DNA from: an uncultured Methylophilaceae bacterium
Lineage (GTDB): Bacteria > Pseudomonadota > Gammaproteobacteria > Burkholderiales > Methylophilaceae
Direction: 5' to 3'
NCBI GenBank assembly: GCA_905182075.1
Contig: CAJIZS010000001.1
Location: 620,001-684,000 of the forward strand
DNA length: 64,000 nucleotides
Shown here piece after piece: positions 20,317-30,236 of the stretch. Below the pieces are notes generated by a model. That model was not told where the DNA came from and made no database searches. It worked only from the letters and a program-made list of their open reading frames with translations. A program made the translations under genes and the position numbers. How positions within the stretch are numbered: position 1 is the first letter of the stretch; each line of letters opens with the position of its first letter.

Positions 20317-21695
20317 ATGAAAGTTAATAAAAAATTAAGGCTTCAATATTTAGTTCAAAACAGCTTCTTTGTTTTACTTTTCATTTCACTCGTTATTTTA
20401 ATTGGGTATTTAGGCAATCAATTTGTTTATGTAAAGGATATGACACAGGCAAACCGAAGTGTGCTCACCCAAGGAAGTATAGAGATACTTGATGGGATGG
20501 ATGGAGCCTGTTAATCTTAACAGTTTTTGCAGCAATGATGACTGCAAACAAAGGTGAACCTTTCGCCAGGGAATGGTTAATTTTATTGCAAAACCAATAT
20601 CATTAGGCTTAAGACTTTAATTTATAACCTTATTGAAGAGCCAAAATTAGCGCAAGAACTTGGAATAAGAACTGATGGCGAGGTTATTGTTGAATATAAT
20701 AAAAGAACTGAAAGCATTGCACCTCCGCTTTGCAGAGCAAGATCTAACTAATTTATTGGTTCGATTGTCTCGATCTAATGAAAAGCCGTTAATGTACCTT
20801 GATGGCCATGGTGAAAAAAATCTAATCGGGATTAAAACAAATGATCTTGGTGGCTTTGGTAGTCAACTTAAAAAAAGAGGATTGAAATTGTCTAATCCAG
20901 ATTTAATTACTATCAAGGCTGTGCCTAAAGAGGGCGCAATGTTAATTATCGCTAGTCCACAGGTAGATGTCAGTCAAGTTGAAGCAAATAAAATTTTAAA
21001 TTACGTAAATTCAGGCGGTAATTTATTATGGTTACTTGATGATAACGAGTAAAATAGCACCAGATTCGAAAACTGATATTTGACGCTTGGTATCTAAAGA
21101 ATCTGTGATTGATCCTTCATCATTTAGATCCGGTGGCGATGAAAGCATTACATTTGGCGTGAAGTATGGGGAACACCCAATAACACGTAATTTTATGTTG
21201 CGCCCATTGTTCGATAGCGCTCATGAGGTGCTTGCTAAAGGAACGTATGAGAATGGTTGGGAGGTTAGCGAATTAATTGATGTAGCCGCTAGTGGTTGGT
21301 TATCGTCTGAGGGTAAAAGTCAAAAAGATAAGCTAAACTTTATTGAGGGAAAAGATAAGGCTGGGCCAATAAACATAGCTGTCGCACTTAAAAGAAAGTA
21401 TGAAGAAAAAGGACAAAGAGTTGTTGTTGTTGGTAACGCTTCATTTTTATCTAATACCTTTATTACCTCGGCAGGTAACTTGGACCTTGGTATAAATATA
21501 ATTAATTGGTTAGCTGGGGATGATCAGTTAATAACAATTCAGCCAATGCCACTAAAAGATATTAACGTAACAATTCCGAGTGACAGTAAGTCTGTGTTCC
21601 TTGCTTGGGTAGTGTTTCATGTTTTTCAGTATTTTATACCTATTGGATTATTGATACTGGGATTCGTTGTATGGTTTAGAAGAAGGAAGGCTTAA
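20317..21695 (+). CDS. GldG-like ABC-system auxiliary protein
   Basis: About 460 residues: amino transmembrane helix (NSFFVLLFISLVILIGYLG), a large periplasmic PF09822-type domain with LMYLDGHGEKNLIG and GGNLLWLLDD, and a C-terminal helix (VFQYFIPIGLLILGFVVWF) ending in RRRKA. Frame changes near 20505, 20600, 20690 and 21050-21080. Follows the permease by 5 bp; the order ATPase-GldF-GldG-DUF4340 is conserved in several proteobacterial groups. Confidence 0.82.
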
Positions 21696-21698
21696 GGT

Positions 21699-22586
21699 AT
21701 GAGTAGAAGATGGGCAGCTAACCTTATTTTATTAATTGTTGTTATTTTGGTATCAATACTTGCATGGAGTATCTCTCAGAAAGAACTTGAAAAAAGTAAT
21801 CTCTTTGAAATTAGTAGCTTTAAGTTATCAGATTTTAATGAAATTCAGATAGATTTTCCTTCCAGAGTTAAGACACACTTTAAAATTGAAAAAAATTCAT
21901 GGCGAATGCTTTCTCCTCACAACGCAAGAGCTGATGAACTTTATGTTTATAGGATTCTATCTTTATTGGCAACAAAAAGTAGGGAGAAATTAAGTGCTAA
22001 CGATTTAGAGAAATATGGCTTGGATAAGCCGCGATTAAAAATAACATTTTTAAATAACAGTCAAAAAGAAGTATTTTTATTTGGTAGCTACAATCCTGTG
22101 AATGAGGAGCAATATGTTAGATACGGAGATAATGTCTACTTAATTAGCGGTGGCTTTTCTGAAACAGCATCTTTTGTTCCACAAGAGTTAATCGATAAAA
22201 ATGCAATAGCAGCTTATGAGAATATTAAAGGTTTTGACTTTTCAAGATTAGAGAGTTGGCAAGCCAGTCAGCTTAAATTATTATTTACTAATGGTAAGTG
22301 GACTGCTAAGGGCAAAGGTGTTGAATTAATCCAAGCTGATATTCTTGATTGGCTTAGTATGACATGGCAAAAACCTACAAGTGACTTAGTTGAACCCTAT
22401 AAAATGGACCCTAGAGTTGGCTACAAGAGCTTTGATATTCTTCTCGATAATAAAAAAGTAACTTTTTTTCGTATTCAGGAATCACCAAAGTTAACTTTAT
22501 ATACATGAGCAGGATAATTGATAAAATCAGGAGATTTGGGTTTTACAATGTTGAGCCCACATGTCAAACTAAAAGATTCTAATTAA
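21699..22586 (+). CDS. DUF4340 membrane-anchored protein
   Basis: About 295 residues: one amino helix (ANLILLIVVILVSILAW), then DUF4340 repeats with WRMLSPHNARADELYVYRIL and EKYGLDKPRLKITF. One frameshift near 22500; the tail then reads GDLGFTMLSPHVKLKDSN to TAA at 22584-22586, whose last base is the A of the mutM ATG (TAATG). Fourth gene of the Gld-type operon. Confidence 0.82.
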
Positions 22587-23394
22587 TGCCTGAGCTTCCA
22601 GAAGTAGAAGTTACCAGGTTAGGTTTAACTCCTCTTCTTAATCTAAAAATCAATCAAGTAATTATTAGAAATTACTCACTTAGGTGGCCAATACTACCAA
22701 ACCTAAAAAAAATATTAATAAATCAAGTTTTAAGGAAGTTATCCCGTAGGGGAAAGTATATTTAGATGAATCTTTTTGTTTAATTCATTTAGGAATGTCA
22801 GGTAGAATTTGTATTACTAAGAAGAATGAGCCACCTAAAAAACATGATCACGTCGATATCATTTTTGGAGATAGTGAAAAGGTTATTATGAGGTACAGGG
22901 ACCCAAGAAGATTCGGGTCAATTCATTGGACAGAAAAAAATCCTTATGAGCACAAGCTAATCAAAAAATTAGGACCTGAGCCGTTAAGTGACGAGTTTAG
23001 TGTTGAGTACCTTTATCATAAATTAAAAAATAAAAAACAGTGTATAAAGAATTCAATTATGGCTAAAAAATTTGTATCTGGAATTGGTAATATTTATGCA
23101 AGTGAATCTTTATATTATTCTGGAATAAAGCCAAATAGAGGCTCAAATAGAGTTTTAAAAAGGGAGGTTTCAATTTTAGTGAAGGCAATTAAGCAAGTAA
23201 TTATTGCTGCTATTTCAAAAGGTGGGAGTACTTTAAATGATTTTTTAGATGTAAATGGCGAAAATGGATACTTCCAAGATGAACATAAAGTCTATGGACG
23301 AGAAAATGAGCCATGTTTAAAGTGTAAAACCCCAATAACTCAATTGAAGCTTGGGCAGCGCTCAAGTTTTTTCTGTAAAAAATGTCAGACATAA
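22586..23394 (+). CDS. mutM: Formamidopyrimidine-DNA glycosylase
   Basis: Base-excision enzyme for 8-oxoguanine. MPELPEVEVTR gives the catalytic Pro2/Glu3; HLGMSGR, RYRDPRRFGS, the helix-two-turn-helix around VSGIGNIYASE, and the zinc finger CLKCKTPI...FFCKKC are all present. About 270 residues. One missing T near 22760 shifts the frame after RGKYI. Confidence 0.95.
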
Positions 23395-23395
23395 T

Positions 23396-23710
23396 TTACA
23401 AGTTCATTAACTGAGGAATTTCAATAACATTGTCCGACAAATCTATAGCATTTTGAGACACGCCCTTTACTTCGTTCCCTAAAATAATAGCATGTTTAAG
23501 GTTGTTTGAAATTTTCAATTTATTTAGTTTACTAGAATTCTCAGTTTGCTCGATACTCCAAATGTGAACACCTTCTTTTTTTAAGTTTTTAATTACTAAA
23601 CTTACTTCCTTATGATACTCCCAATCTATACTCTCGGTTGATCCTAATGCGGTTTTTTGTATGTCTTTGTTTGGAGGGCTAGCAGTAATTCCACACAAAA
23701 TAATTTTTTC
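23396..23710 (-). pseudogene. SpoU/TrmH rRNA methyltransferase fragment, fused in frame to ubiB
   Basis: About 104 codons at the C-terminus of the ubiB frame that are not Ubi[48 protein letters not shown] and VIEIPQ are SpoU-family motifs, closest in wording to Bacteroidetes members. It lacks motif 1 (the NVGS..R region) and stops right after IPQ, before the SLN motif 3 of the knot, so it cannot be a working SPOUT enzyme. The 3' cut falls beside the mutM stop. The join to UbiB occurs at a short similar word ([10 protein letters not shown]). Confidence 0.72.
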
Positions 23711-24884
23711 TAACATCGTTAGTTGTGGTTGAATTTCCATATTAAACTGTCTGGAAGTTTGAAAAAGCCTTATTAATAGCTTCCCAAAAGAAATTTCTTT
23801 TAAGGGTTTATTAAATATAGGCTCACAAACTGAACGAATAGCATTTTCAAATTCATCAATTGAGGTTTCTGCAGGAACCCATCCCGATTCAATATGAACT
23901 CTTGCAACCTCTCGATAATCTCTTTTGAAAAATGCGGCAAAATTTTTGGCTAAATAAAGTTTGTCCTGCTCATTAAGCGTACCCATTATGCCAAAATCCA
24001 TTGCAATATACTTCCCATTTTTTGCTATGATTCCGGGATGCATATCCGCATGGAAAAAACCATCTCTAAATACCTGTGTAAAAAATATTTCAACACCATC
24101 TGTAGCAAGTTTAGGAATATCAATTCCTTTCCTTTTTAGGTTTTTTATATCACTAATAGGCGTGCCATACATTCTTTCCATAACCATAACTTGCTCATTG
24201 CAATAATCCCAAAAAACTTCAGGTACTAGCAATAATTTTTTGTCAGAAAAGTTTTGACCAAGATGACTGCAGTGTGCAGCCTCTAATAAAAGATTTAATT
24301 CAGAGTCAGTATGCTTTGAAAATTCTTTTACAACTTCCCTTGGTTTTAGTCTTTTTCCATCACTCCATACTATCTCCAGAATATAAGCTAGCCAGCCAAG
24401 AAGTCTTATGTCTTTTTTCACTGCATAAGCAATTTTTGGACGGAGCACTTTTACAGCAACTTTAGTTCCATTTTTTAATTCAGCAAAATGAACTTGAGCA
24501 ACCGAAGCACTTGCTTCTGGTATCTTTATTGAATTCATTAAAGACTGTGTTTAAACTTCCCGAGTATTCTTTTTCAATTATTTTTTTTACTTCATTGAAG
24601 CTAAATGGAGGAACTTGATCTTGTAATTTGGACAGTTCATCAGAGATATCCTGTGGAATTAAATCTCTTCTAGTCGAAAGCATTTGCCCAAATTTAACAA
24701 AAATGGGCCCAAGAGTTTCAAGTGCGCGCCTTAGCCTTATCGCTCTATTAATTTTGTTTGATTGAAACGCCCTAATGGGAGAGACTAGGTACCCAATCAG
24801 AATGATAAAACGAGACTCAAAGAATTCATCTAGTCTAAATTTTAAAATTATAAATATGACATAAATAAATCTAATAAAACTCAT
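23711..24884 (-). CDS. ubiB: UbiB-family atypical kinase, C-terminus missing
   Basis: Atypical kinase/ATPase of ubiquinone synthesis, membrane-associated. Readable: [15 protein letters not shown] (KxGQ motif), [24 protein letters not shown] (Lys), [25 protein letters not shown] (DFG). The residue after HADMHPG is Ile where the family has metal-binding Asn. About 390 residues are UbiB-like, followed by a foreign SpoU piece in place of the last 130 or so residues and membrane helices. One frameshift near 24540. TAG of ubiJ is directly followed by its ATG. Confidence 0.88.
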
Positions 24885-25454
24885 CTAATCCATACCTTTT
24901 AATAATAAATCTAGCCTTTGTTCTGCGCGATCAACGTCTTCAGAGATAAGGTCAACTTGTTTAACATATTTTTCAATCTGTGTTTTTCTATGAGAAATTT
25001 TATTTTCTTCTTGCCAGTATTCAATAACTGTTTCAGCAAATGAGGTTATATTTTTCTTCGAATTAGTAACTATGCTCCGACTAATTTTTGCAATACTTGC
25101 TGCCGCTGCATCGCCTATGTAATTACTTAGATCATTCTCATAATCCCATTTAATTTTTTTTAGTACATCTGTAATTTTTTTTGCTAGTTCAACGTTACCT
25201 TCTAAGTTAACTCCTGACATTTTCTGAATAGTTATTTGATCAATTAATGATTTAAGATTCATCTTTATTGATACATCTGGTTTTTCATAACTATCTATTA
25301 GAAAAATTTGACCATAACTATCTATTTCAAAATATATTTTAATTTCAGATATTTTTATCAGAACTACATTTCCTTCAAAGCCCACCAATTCTGTTTTCAT
25401 CCAATCATTTTGTAATAATATGTGATTAGCGATTTTTTCTTTTAATGATGGCAT
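24885..25454 (-). CDS. ubiJ: UbiJ-like SCP2 accessory factor
   Basis: 189-residue intact frame. Lipid-binding SCP2 fold of the cytosolic ubiquinone-synthesis complex: VSIKMNLKSLIDQ, GVNLEGNVELAKKITDVLKK, WDYENDLSNYIGDAAAASIA, and a C-terminal coiled coil from about residue 150. Assigned mainly from these plus its place between ubiE and ubiB. ATG overlaps the ubiE stop (TAATG). Confidence 0.86.
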   Translation of the reverse strand: MPSLKEKIANHILLQNDWMKTELVGFEGNVVLIKISEIKIYFEIDSYGQIFLIDSYEKPDVSIKMNLKSLIDQITIQKMSGVNLEGNVELAKKITDVLKKIKWDYENDLSNYIGDAAAASIAKISRSIVTNSKKNITSFAETVIEYWQEENKISHRKTQIEKYVKQVDLISEDVDRAEQRLDLLLKGMD

Positions 25455-26175
25455 TAGAATTTAAATCCTTTATGTATTGCAACAATCCCAGCAGTAACAT
25501 TTAAAAAGCTTGTTTTTTTGTAGCCTTGCTCTTTCATTAAATTTGCAGCTTTTGATCTGGATGCATTCTTATTGATTCAACAAGATATTGATAACTTTCT
25601 GCATCGTTTGCAAATAGCTTCCCTAATTTTGGAACTAATTTAAATGAATATAAATCATATAATTTTCTTAATGGTTTATATATTTCTGAGAATTCAACAG
25701 AAGAGGGCAATGTTTTACTTCGTAAATCATTATTGCGACAAACTTCTTTTGTCATATTTCTCAGCCCAAAGCTAATTGTTACGCAATCAAAGTAATTACT
25801 TGGAAATGGTAATGCCTCTGCATCACACGCAATAGAGGGCATCACTATGCCATTGTCTATTATTTTTTTTTGGCCTTCTTTTATCATCGATAAATTAATA
25901 TCAGTTTGATATATCTCAAAGCTTTTATTTTTTTTTGACAGTGCAATAGCTAGGTCAGCTGTTCCTGAAGCAATATCTAATATTTTTGCATTTTTTTTAA
26001 GTGAAGCAGACTCTATTAGCATTTTTTTCCATACTTTATGAAGCCCCATTGACATCAAGTTATTCATTAAGTCATATTTTCCTGCGACTGAATTAAAAAC
26101 TGCTTTTACTTTAGGCGCTTTCTCATTTTCAGAAATTTTCTTATATCCAAAGTGAGTTTTTTTATCATCTACCAT
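25454..26175 (-). CDS. ubiE: Ubiquinone/menaquinone C-methyltransferase
   Basis: SAM methyltransferase. FGYKKISENEK, VFNSVAGKYDLMNNLMSMG, LDIASGTADLAIAL (SAM loop), TISFGLRNMT, YDLYSFKLVPKLG and ESIRMHPDQ are family signatures. Start: ATG at 26175 with an upstream GGAAA; an upstream start would only add unmatched residues. Between about 25690 and 25760 the frame leaves and returns (the expected IYEVLKxGG..LLLLEFS appears in the alternate frame), and a further shift near 25555 hides the tail ending NVTAGIVAIHKGFKF. About 240 residues. Confidence 0.93.
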
Positions 26176-26176
26176 T

Positions 26177-26551
26177 TTATTTCCTTTTGATTCCAGCAGC
26201 ATCTAATTTTCCTATATATTCCAGCCACATCTGCTCATAGTTTTTTGCTAAATTATGAAGGTATTCCCAAGTATATAGGCCAGTATCATGCCCATCTGTA
26301 AAATGAATTTTAATAGCATAATTACCTACAGGTGTTATATCTGAGATATTAACATCTTCTTTTCCCGTTTGAAGTACTGCTTGCTCAGGACTATGACCTT
26401 GGACTTCAGCTGAAGGGGAATATACTCTGAGAAATTCGCAAGATAACATACACTCAGTTTTATTATCAAAAATTATTTCTAGTAATCTTGAGCTTTGGTG
26501 GAGTTTAATTTCTTTAGGTGAGGGTGATTTTTCCATTAAATATTTATTCAA
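26177..26551 (-). CDS. DUF971 protein
   Basis: 124-residue intact frame of the DUF971 family (gamma-butyrobetaine-hydroxylase N-terminal-like). LHQSSRLLEIIFDN, LRVYSPSAEVQGHSP, VGNYAIKIHFTDGHDTG and LYTWEYLHNLA are typical. Function not established. Its place immediately before ubiE is common in betaproteobacteria. Confidence 0.88.
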   Translation of the reverse strand: MNKYLMEKSPSPKEIKLHQSSRLLEIIFDNKTECMLSCEFLRVYSPSAEVQGHSPEQAVLQTGKEDVNISDITPVGNYAIKIHFTDGHDTGLYTWEYLHNLAKNYEQMWLEYIGKLDAAGIKRK

Positions 26552-26599
26552 TAAAGATTGATATTTTAGCAGAAAACTTTCTTTGTTTGCTTTATGTAT

Positions 26600-27441
26600 T
26601 TATTGATTTTGCAGCATTAAGCTTTTAATTTTTTGCATAGCATTTTGTTCAATTTGCCTAATTCGCTCGGCTGATATATTAAATCTTTTAGCCAAATCTT
26701 GAAGTGTTATCGCTTTATCATTTTGCAACCACCTCGCTTGTAATATTTCTTGGCTTCTTGTATCGAGCTTATTCAGAGCATTTTTTAATGCATTTGAACT
26801 ATTTTTCGAGACTTCGTTTTTTTCTAATTGATCTAATGGGCCAGGGGCCTTATCCTTTAGGTATGAAATTGGTCGGTAAGCATCTTCTTCAGACTCTTCA
26901 CCGCTGTAGTCTATTGCTATTTCATTGCCATTAAACCGGTACTCCATTTCCCGCACCTCTTCTTCTTTGACGTTTAATTCAGTTGCAATTGATTTAATTT
27001 CATTTAAATCTAAAGTTTGAAGAGTTTTTCTTTATTCAATTGGATTAAAGAATAATTTTCTTTGTGCTTTAGTTGTTGCTACTTTAACAATTCTCCAATT
27101 TTTAAATATATATTCATGAATTTCGGCCTTAATCCAAAGCGTTGCATAAGATACTAGTCTGACACCTCGATCAACATCAAATTTTTTAACTGCTTTCATT
27201 AGTCCAATATTTCCTTCTTGAACCAGGTCTGGGATCGGAAGACCGTATCCACGAAAGGACCTTGCTATTTTAATTACTAGCTTTAGATGAGATAAAACTA
27301 ACTTTTTGGCTGCATCGAGATCATTTGTATTTTTCAGGCGCAATCCTAGTTCACGCTGTTGAATTTGGTATGGGTACATCCTTACGAAGAAAAGATTATA
27401 CAAAAGCTGCAGAAAGTGCTCTTAAAGATGCATTGTGGCAT
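26600..27441 (-). CDS. rpoH: Heat-shock sigma factor RpoH
   Basis: Sigma-32. Region 2 is clear: [76 protein letters not shown] (RpoH box). Region 4 ends [20 protein letters not shown]. Frame changes near 27030, 26960 and 27380-27400. The amino end is uncertain; the ATG at 27441 is the best candidate but overlaps a CIRCE-like repeat, so a start a little downstream is possible. Downstream of ftsX in the conserved ftsYEX-rpoH order. Confidence 0.9.
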
Positions 27442-27464
27442 AACTCTTTAAATATGAGTGCTAG
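27438..27464. promoter_or_regulatory. CIRCE-like inverted repeat before rpoH
   Basis: On the plus strand: GCATAACTC, nine bases, GAGTGCTAG. The consensus CIRCE is TTAGCACTC-N9-GAGTGCTAA; the right half matches 8 of 9, the left 5 of 9, and the spacer is exactly nine. The cognate repressor gene hrcA is in this window (44730-45740). Confidence 0.35.
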
Positions 27465-27496
27465 TTTTTATTAAATTATGTATTATATTCAATGAG

Positions 27497-28408
27497 TTAT
27501 TTATTAACTTCGAATTTTTTTATTGAGTTTCTTGCCGCAATGTATGATGCAAGCCACCCAATAAACATTGCACCCACTATGATGAAAGCATTATATTCGA
27601 GGGGCAATCCTCTAAGGGTTACCAAGGTACCAAGAATATTTTCCAACCTATCACCTACCTTGTTGAAGGTGAAAGTAATTAATTTTAAAATACCAACTGT
27701 TATAAGTCCTCCACCTAAGCCATAAATTAAGCCAGTGTACATAAATGGCCTTTGGATAAAGTTATTAGTTGCCCCTATTAACTTACTCACCTCTATTTCA
27801 TCTTTGTAAGTTAATGTTTGTAGGCGAATTGTGTTGCCAATAACTACAATTAGTACAATAATTAACAGCGCTCCCAGGAACCCGATACTTAGTTTAATTA
27901 GGTATAAAATTGATCTTAATTTTTTTATCCAGTTTCCATCGATAACAATGTTATCGATCCCTTCAATAATCTTTAAATTTTGAATCATTTCTTTAATTTG
28001 AACTGAATTTAAAGTATTTAATGATACAAAGAATGCGTCGGGCAGAGGGTTCTCACTAATCCCTGAGGAAATTGGCTGAAGATTTAATTTAGCTTGTAAT
28101 TTATCCCATGCAACAAGCTTGGCTTCAAAGTGAATTTTTTTTACCAATGAGCTTTTTTTCAATGCTAGGTTTATAAAATCAATTTGATCTTTATCCACCT
28201 TTTTTTTAAGAAAGATACTTATTTCTGCTTCATGCTCGATGTTATGTGAGATTTGTCCAGCATTTTCTATTAATAATAGCCCCGCACAAGGTAAGCATAA
28301 TGTTATTCCGATAACAATAAACATCATGAGTGAGGCGTTAATATTTCTAACAACTCTCTGGCTGCCCCCAATAAATGCCTGATAGTGGTTATGAAGGTAA
28401 TTGAACAT
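27497..28408 (-). CDS. ftsX: Cell-division ABC permease FtsX
   Basis: 303-residue open frame without breaks. Four membrane helices: one near the amino end (LMMFIVIGITLCLPCAGLLLI) and three after the extracytoplasmic domain, with LTYKDEIEVSKLIGATNNFI and RPFMYTGLIYGLGGG, the classical FtsX loop. Works with FtsE to activate septal peptidoglycan hydrolases. Confidence 0.93.
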   Translation of the reverse strand: MFNYLHNHYQAFIGGSQRVVRNINASLMMFIVIGITLCLPCAGLLLIENAGQISHNIEHEAEISIFLKKKVDKDQIDFINLALKKSSLVKKIHFEAKLVAWDKLQAKLNLQPISSGISENPLPDAFFVSLNTLNSVQIKEMIQNLKIIEGIDNIVIDGNWIKKLRSILYLIKLSIGFLGALLIIVLIVVIGNTIRLQTLTYKDEIEVSKLIGATNNFIQRPFMYTGLIYGLGGGLITVGILKLITFTFNKVGDRLENILGTLVTLRGLPLEYNAFIIVGAMFIGWLASYIAARNSIKKFEVNK

Positions 28409-28414
28409 TTCTCG

Positions 28415-29067
28415 CTAGGCGCATCTAGGTGCCCACCATTTAAATGAAAGTGATTATATATGGTTAATAACAGGTCCTAATTCATGGGTGGAAATAATTA
28501 CTGTTACACCAACTTGCTGAAAGCTATAAAATATATTCATAATTTCATCAGCATATTCTAAATCAAGATTTGCTGTAGGCTCATCTGCAATTAACAGCTT
28601 CGGCCTAGAAACAATAGCTCTTGCAATTGCAAGACGCTGCTGTTCTCCTCCAGAAAGACTTATTGGCATCATTTTTTCTTTATTTAATAGCCCTACTTTA
28701 TCCAATGCAGCCCTAACTCTTCGATTTGAGTCATGCTTAGTCATACTGTTAATATATAGTGGAAGCGTGACATTTTCAAAACAGTTTCTATCGTATAGCT
28801 GGTTTGCGGGTCTTGAAAAATCATACCAATCTTCTGAGCCCGAATTATTTCTTATCTTTAATGCTTGAAAGATTTTGACTTTCAAAAATAATTGATCCTG
28901 ACGCTTGGTTTTTCTACAGACGAGATAAGCTTTAATAGAGTAGATTTACCGGCGCCTGAAGACCCGGTTACAAAAATTAATTCTCCAGAAATAATTTTTA
29001 AGCTGATATTTTGAAGAGCGTCTAAGTTCCCCGGATATCTTTTAAATACTTGTTCAAAATTAATCAT
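28415..29067 (-). CDS. ftsE: Cell-division ATPase FtsE
   Basis: ABC ATPase: FVTGSSGAGKSTLLKLI (Walker A), LYDRNCFENVTLPL, SLSGGEQQRLAIARAI (signature), LLIADEPTANLD (Walker B), STHE (H-loop). Frame changes near 28890, 28845 and 28810, and again near 28455, after which the tail reads NHFHLNGGHLDAP. The exact stop is uncertain by a few codons. ATG overlaps the ftsY TGA. Confidence 0.9.
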
Positions 29068-30164
29068 TCAAACATTGCCTCAACATAGTCTTTTGCGTTA
29101 AATATTTTTAAGTCATCAATACCTTCACCATAACCAATGAAACGAAGTGGGGTGGGTATGTCCTTAGCAATTGCTGCAATAATCCCACCTTTGGCTGTAC
29201 CATCAAGTTTTGTAATTATTAATCCTGTTATGCCGATAGCTTCATTAAATACTTTCAATTGAGTGATTGCATTTTGACCTGTATTTGCGTCAATAATTAG
29301 TAAAATTTCTTGGGGTGCCACCTGATGGCATTTGCTAATTACTTTTTTTATTTTAGCAATTTCATCAATCAAGTTTTTTTGTGTAGGTAGTCTCCCAGCA
29401 GTATCTGCTAAAACAATATCAATATTTTTTGCTTTAGCAGAGCTTACAGCATCAAAAATAACAGCACTGGGGTCCCCATTTTTTTCTCTGAATCACTTGA
29501 GCACCAACTCGTTTTGCCCCAAGTATTCTAACTGCTGCAACGGCTGCTGCTCTAAAAGTGTCTCCAGCACCAATTAATACCTTTTGTCCTTCACTTTGGA
29601 ATATTTTAGTTAACTTTCCAATGGAGGTTGTTTTTCCTGTTCCATTTACGCCAACAACCATAATTACAAATGGTTTATTTTGACTTATTTTAAGAGGGCT
29701 TTCTATAGTTTTAAGTAGCTCTAATAAATGAATTTTTAGTATATTTTTTAATTGTGAAGTTTCTTTTACATTTTGATTTTTTACCGATTCCCTTGTTTTA
29801 TTTATTAGCATTGTAGTTGCTGAAATACCAACATCTGCAGTTAATAATATTGTTTCTAGTTCTTCGTATAAAGTCTCATCAATTTTATTACTTAAAAATA
29901 ATTCTGTTAGCTGGGAATTAAGTTTTTCTCGAGTTTTTTTTAAGCCACCTTTAATTTTATCTGAAAAAGATAAAATTCCGTGCTCTGGCTTCGATACTAC
30001 CTTTTTTAAGGCTTCTTTGGCTTTGGCTTCGATACTACCTTTTTTAAAGGCTTCTTTGGCTTTGGCTTCGATACTACCTTTTTTAAAGGCTTCTTTGGCT
30101 TTGGCTTCGATACTACCTTTTTTAAAGGCTTCTTTTTAACTAATTTTTTTAGAAATTCAAACAT
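29064..30164 (-). CDS. ftsY: Signal-recognition-particle receptor FtsY with basic N-terminal repeats
   Basis: SRP receptor GTPase at the inner membrane. NG domain: VGVNGTGKTTSIGKL (G1), DTFRAAAVAA, the DTAGRLPTQ region in a shifted frame, ITKLDGTAKGG (G4) and IGYGEGIDDL. The ATG at 30164 gives MFEFLKKLVKKKPLKKVV, then a 13-residue Lys/Pro/Val repeat (KKPLKKVVSKPKP) four times. The last unit lacks one base at about 30008, which would give a stop; past it the protein resumes with SKPEHGILSFSDKIKGGLKK. A second break lies near 29490. The short, basic N-region contrasts with the acidic A domain of E. coli. Confidence 0.92.
29990..30135. repeat. 39-bp tandem repeat in the 5' end of ftsY
   Basis: Units start at 29990, 30028, 30067 and 30106; lengths 38, 39, 39 and about 30 (partial). 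The full unit carries TTCGATACTACC and CTTCTTTGGCTTTGGC on the plus strand and encodes 13 residues on the minus strand. Copies are identical except for one base missing in the first, near 30008. Confidence 0.95.
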
Positions 30165-30236
30165 TTTTTATGTTGGTTAGAACTTAATATAAAGTTGTTG
30201 GTCAATTTAATATGTTGTTATTATACTAGTATTTAA

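Noticed and set aside
18620-22586. Gld-type ABC operon as a gliding-motility system
   Set aside because: GldA/F/G-like genes with DUF4340 are widespread in non-gliding proteobacteria; no other gliding gene is seen here.
29990-30135. Regular 39-bp repeat resembling a CRISPR array
   Set aside because: The units are directly adjacent with no spacers and encode an in-frame protein repeat at the start of ftsY; no cas genes are present.
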